64,000 nt of DNA from Cystobacter fuscus DSM 2262 (GTDB taxonomy: Bacteria > Myxococcota > Myxococcia > Myxococcales > Myxococcaceae), in the NCBI RefSeq assembly GCF_000335475.2, contig NZ_ANAH02000005.1, positions 558,001-622,000 of the forward strand. The letters run 5' to 3'. The position numbers and the translations under genes are program-made. Below are positions 61,914-64,000 of this stretch, piece by piece. Within the stretch, counting starts at the first letter, position 1. Each line of letters begins with the position of its first letter. Under the pieces are notes generated by a model. The model did not search any database, was not told the origin of the DNA, and saw only the letters and a program-made list of their open reading frames with translations.

Positions 61914-64000
61914 ATGTCCGAGCCCGACACCCTCTCCATCCGTGGAGCCAAGGAGCACAACCTCAAGAACATCTCCCTGGACATCCCCAAGAAGAAGTTG
62001 GTGGTGTTCACCGGCGTCTCCGGCTCCGGGAAGAGTTCGCTCGCGTTCGACACCCTCTACGCCGAGGGGCAGCGGCGCTACGTGGAGAGCCTGTCGGCCT
62101 ATGCCCGGCAGTTCCTCGGGCAGATGGAGAAGCCGCGGTACGACACCATCCGCGGCCTGTCGCCCACCATCTCCATCGAGCAGAAGGCGGCCAGCAACAA
62201 CCCCCGCTCCACCGTGGGCACCGTCACCGAAGTGCATGACTATCTGCGCGTGCTCTACGCCTCGGTGGGCGTGCAGCACTGCCCCAACTGCGGCCAGCGC
62301 GTGGGCAAGCAGAGCGCCCAGCAGATCGTCGACACGCTCATGGGCTCGCCCGCGGGCACCAAGGCCATGGTGCTCGCTCCCGTGGTGAGCAACCGCAAGG
62401 GCGAGCACAAGGACATCCTCACCGAGGCGCTCAAGCGCGGTTTCTCGCGCGCGCGCATCGACGGCAAGGTGAAGAGCCTGGAGGAGAAGATCGAGCTGGA
62501 CAAGAAGTCCAAGCACGACATCGCGCTCATCATCGACCGGGTCACCATCAAGCCCGAGGGCAAGCAGCGGCTGACGGACTCGGTGGAGACGGCGCTGCGC
62601 GAGGGCAAGGGCCTGCTCATCCTCACCAACGAGACGGGAGACCCGGCGAGCGACCGCGTCATGAGCGAGCTCAACGCGTGCCACGCCTGCGGCCTGTCCT
62701 TCGGCGAGCTGTCGCCCTCCTCGTTCTCCTTCAACAACCCGCTGGGCATGTGCCCGGACTGCAACGGCCTGGGCACCAAGGCGGAGATGGACCCCGAGCG
62801 CATCGTCCCGGACGGCTCGCGCACCATCCGCGAGGGCGCGGTGGAGCCGTGGGCCAACAGCATGAACCGAGGCGAGGGCTGGACGGCGGACTTCGTGGAC
62901 AGTCTCGCCAGCGCCTTCGGCATCGACCTGGACACGCCCTACGCGAAGCTGCCCGCCAAGTCGAAGAAGATCCTGATGTACGGCGTGGACGGCAAGAGCT
63001 TCAACGTGAAGTGGGGCGACGGCGGCAACTACACGATGGAGTGGGAGGGGCTCGTCAACAAGCTGATGCGCAGCTTCAAGACGACCACCTCCGAGGCCGC
63101 GCGCACCTACTACCAGAAGTTCTTCAGCGACAAGCCCTGCCCCACGTGTGACGGCGCGCGCCTCAAGCCGGAGAGCCGGGCGGTGAAGGTGCATGGCCGC
63201 TCGCTCGTGGACCTCAGCCGGCTGACCATCGGGGACTCGCTGCGCTTTCTCAAGGAGCTGAAGCTCACGGAGACGGAGCGGAAGATCGCCACCGAGCTGC
63301 TCAAGGAGATCCGCAGCCGCCTGGGCTTCCTCGAGGACGTGGGCCTGAACTACCTGACGTTGGATCGCACCGCGTCCACGCTGTCCGGCGGCGAGAGCCA
63401 GCGCATCCGGCTCGCCTCGCAGATGGGCAGCGAGCTCACGGGCGTCATCTACATCCTCGACGAGCCGTCCATCGGCCTGCACCAGCGCGACAACGGCAAG
63501 CTGCTCGGCACGCTCAAGCGCCTGCGCGACCTGGGCAACTCCGTCGTCGTGGTGGAGCACGACGAGGAGACGATGGAGGAGGCGGACTACCTGGTGGACT
63601 TCGGCCCCGGCGCGGGAGAGCTGGGCGGCCAGGTGGTGGCCGCGGGCACGCCCGCCGAGGTGATGGACAACGAGAAGAGCCTCACCGGCGCGTACCTCTC
63701 CGGCCGCAAGGAGATCGAGGTGCCCGCCCAGCGCCGGGCCCCGGGCAAGAACAAGGTGACCATCCAGGGAGCCCGGGAGAACAACCTCAAGGACGTGACG
63801 GTGGACATCCCCCTGGGCCTGTTCGTGGCCGTCACGGGCGTGTCCGGCGCGGGCAAGTCCACGCTCATCAATGAAATCCTCTACCCCGCCGCGGCGCGCG
63901 CGCTCTACGAGAGCCGGGAGGTGCCGGGCAAGCACAAGGCGGTGCTCGGGCTGGAGAACCTGGACAAGGTCATCGACATCGACCAGCGGCCCATCGGACG
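61914..64000 (+). CDS. uvrA: Excinuclease ABC subunit A, cut by the window end
   Basis: About 695 of the usual ~950 residues are present; the frame is open at 64000. The ABC-type ATPase searches for DNA damage with UvrB. Seen: [20 protein letters not shown], first Walker [33 protein letters not shown], the first zinc cysteines ([10 protein letters not shown]), the second zinc pair ([20 protein letters not shown]), the signature [39 protein letters not shown], and the second Walker [16 protein letters not shown] near the end. No Shine-Dalgarno sequence precedes ATG 61914. A 281-bp intergenic region lies upstream; I found no clear LexA-type box in it. Confidence 0.98.
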   Translation, partial: MSEPDTLSIRGAKEHNLKNISLDIPKKKLVVFTGVSGSGKSSLAFDTLYAEGQRRYVESLSAYARQFLGQMEKPRYDTIRGLSPTISIEQKAASNNPRSTVGTVTEVHDYLRVLYASVGVQHCPNCGQRVGKQSAQQIVDTLMGSPAGTKAMVLAPVVSNRKGEHKDILTEALKRGFSRARIDGKVKSLEEKIELDKKSKHDIALIIDRVTIKPEGKQRLTDSVETALREGKGLLILTNETGDPASDRVMSELNACHACGLSFGELSPSSFSFNNPLGMCPDCNGLGTKAEMDPERIVPDGSRTIREGAVEPWANSMNRGEGWTADFVDSLASAFGIDLDTPYAKLPAKSKKILMYGVDGKSFNVKWGDGGNYTMEWEGLVNKLMRSFKTTTSEAARTYYQKFFSDKPCPTCDGARLKPESRAVKVHGRSLVDLSRLTIGDSLRFLKELKLTETERKIATELLKEIRSRLGFLEDVGLNYLTLDRTASTLSGGESQRIRLASQMGSELTGVIYILDEPSIGLHQRDNGKLLGTLKRLRDLGNSVVVVEHDEETMEEADYLVDFGPGAGELGGQVVAAGTPAEVMDNEKSLTGAYLSGRKEIEVPAQRRAPGKNKVTIQGARENNLKDVTVDIPLGLFVAVTGVSGAGKSTLINEILYPAAARALYESREVPGKHKAVLGLENLDKVIDIDQRPIG

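Overview
The window is one 64 kb piece of a high-GC bacterial chromosome. Codon third positions are strongly G/C and genes are tightly packed on both strands. I see no phage, transposase, CRISPR or tRNA/rRNA gene. The gene content points to a myxobacterium, probably suborder Cystobacterineae (Cystobacter, Archangium or Melittangium type). The evidence is a 164-residue CdnL (CarD-like) protein, a DUF507 protein, several FHA and multi-sensor kinase proteins, many secreted lipoproteins and a golvesin-C-domain protein. The genus is inference; CdnL is the most specific marker.

Layout. 1-2.7 kb: a cut-off gene, a repeat-rich Pro/Gly/Thr protein and DUF507. 2.7-6.8 kb: uvrB-uvrC, with uvrA starting at 61.9 kb, so all three excinuclease subunits lie in this window. 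6.9-15.8 kb: an M28 peptidase, a large exported protein with calcium-loop repeats, an M15 peptidase divergent from a double-YARHG protein, a CapA-like protein, a MORN/YwqK-like protein and an orphan GspC. 15.8-22.4 kb: a minus-strand run of two receiver-containing histidine kinases followed, by a 4-nt overlap, by two different prephenate dehydratases. 22.5-28.4 kb: a serine-hydrolase homologue without its catalytic residues, a small exported protein, a GH26-like glycosidase, a duplicated-module protein and a golvesin-type protein. 28.5-38.7 kb: cysS, an FHA protein, cdnL, comEC, a small protein, a shortened endonuclease V, a CBM9 lipoprotein, a small lipoprotein, a second FHA protein and a PH-domain membrane protein. 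38.8-47.1 kb: addB-addA-purA on the minus strand. 47.1-57.7 kb: a PAP2 phosphatase, a GH13-type protein with four CBM32 modules, a ferritin-like lipoprotein, a GH43-type lipoprotein, a PEP-utilising phosphotransferase and DUF5995. 57.7-64 kb: a malonyl-CoA-synthetase-like ligase, cystathionine beta-synthase, a lariat-debranching-enzyme-like phosphoesterase and the start of uvrA.

Themes. One is DNA repair and uptake: UvrABC, an AddAB-like end-processing pair, ComEC and an endonuclease V remnant. A second is extracellular carbohydrate attack by three secreted glycosidase-type proteins and a CBM9 lipoprotein. A third is signalling and core metabolism (phenylalanine, purine, cysteine).

Strongest leads. 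(1) A bacterial metallophosphoesterase with the full Dbr1 layout but an Asn in place of the general-acid His. (2) An AddAB-like pair in which one subunit keeps the motor and the other keeps the nuclease. (3) A serine-hydrolase pseudoenzyme. (4) An endonuclease V gene with an apparent clean internal deletion. (5) A cysS leader with two mutually exclusive stems. (6) Two prephenate dehydratases coupled to a kinase. No stretch over about 300 bases is without a gene once starts are corrected; many genes begin well inside their longest open frame.
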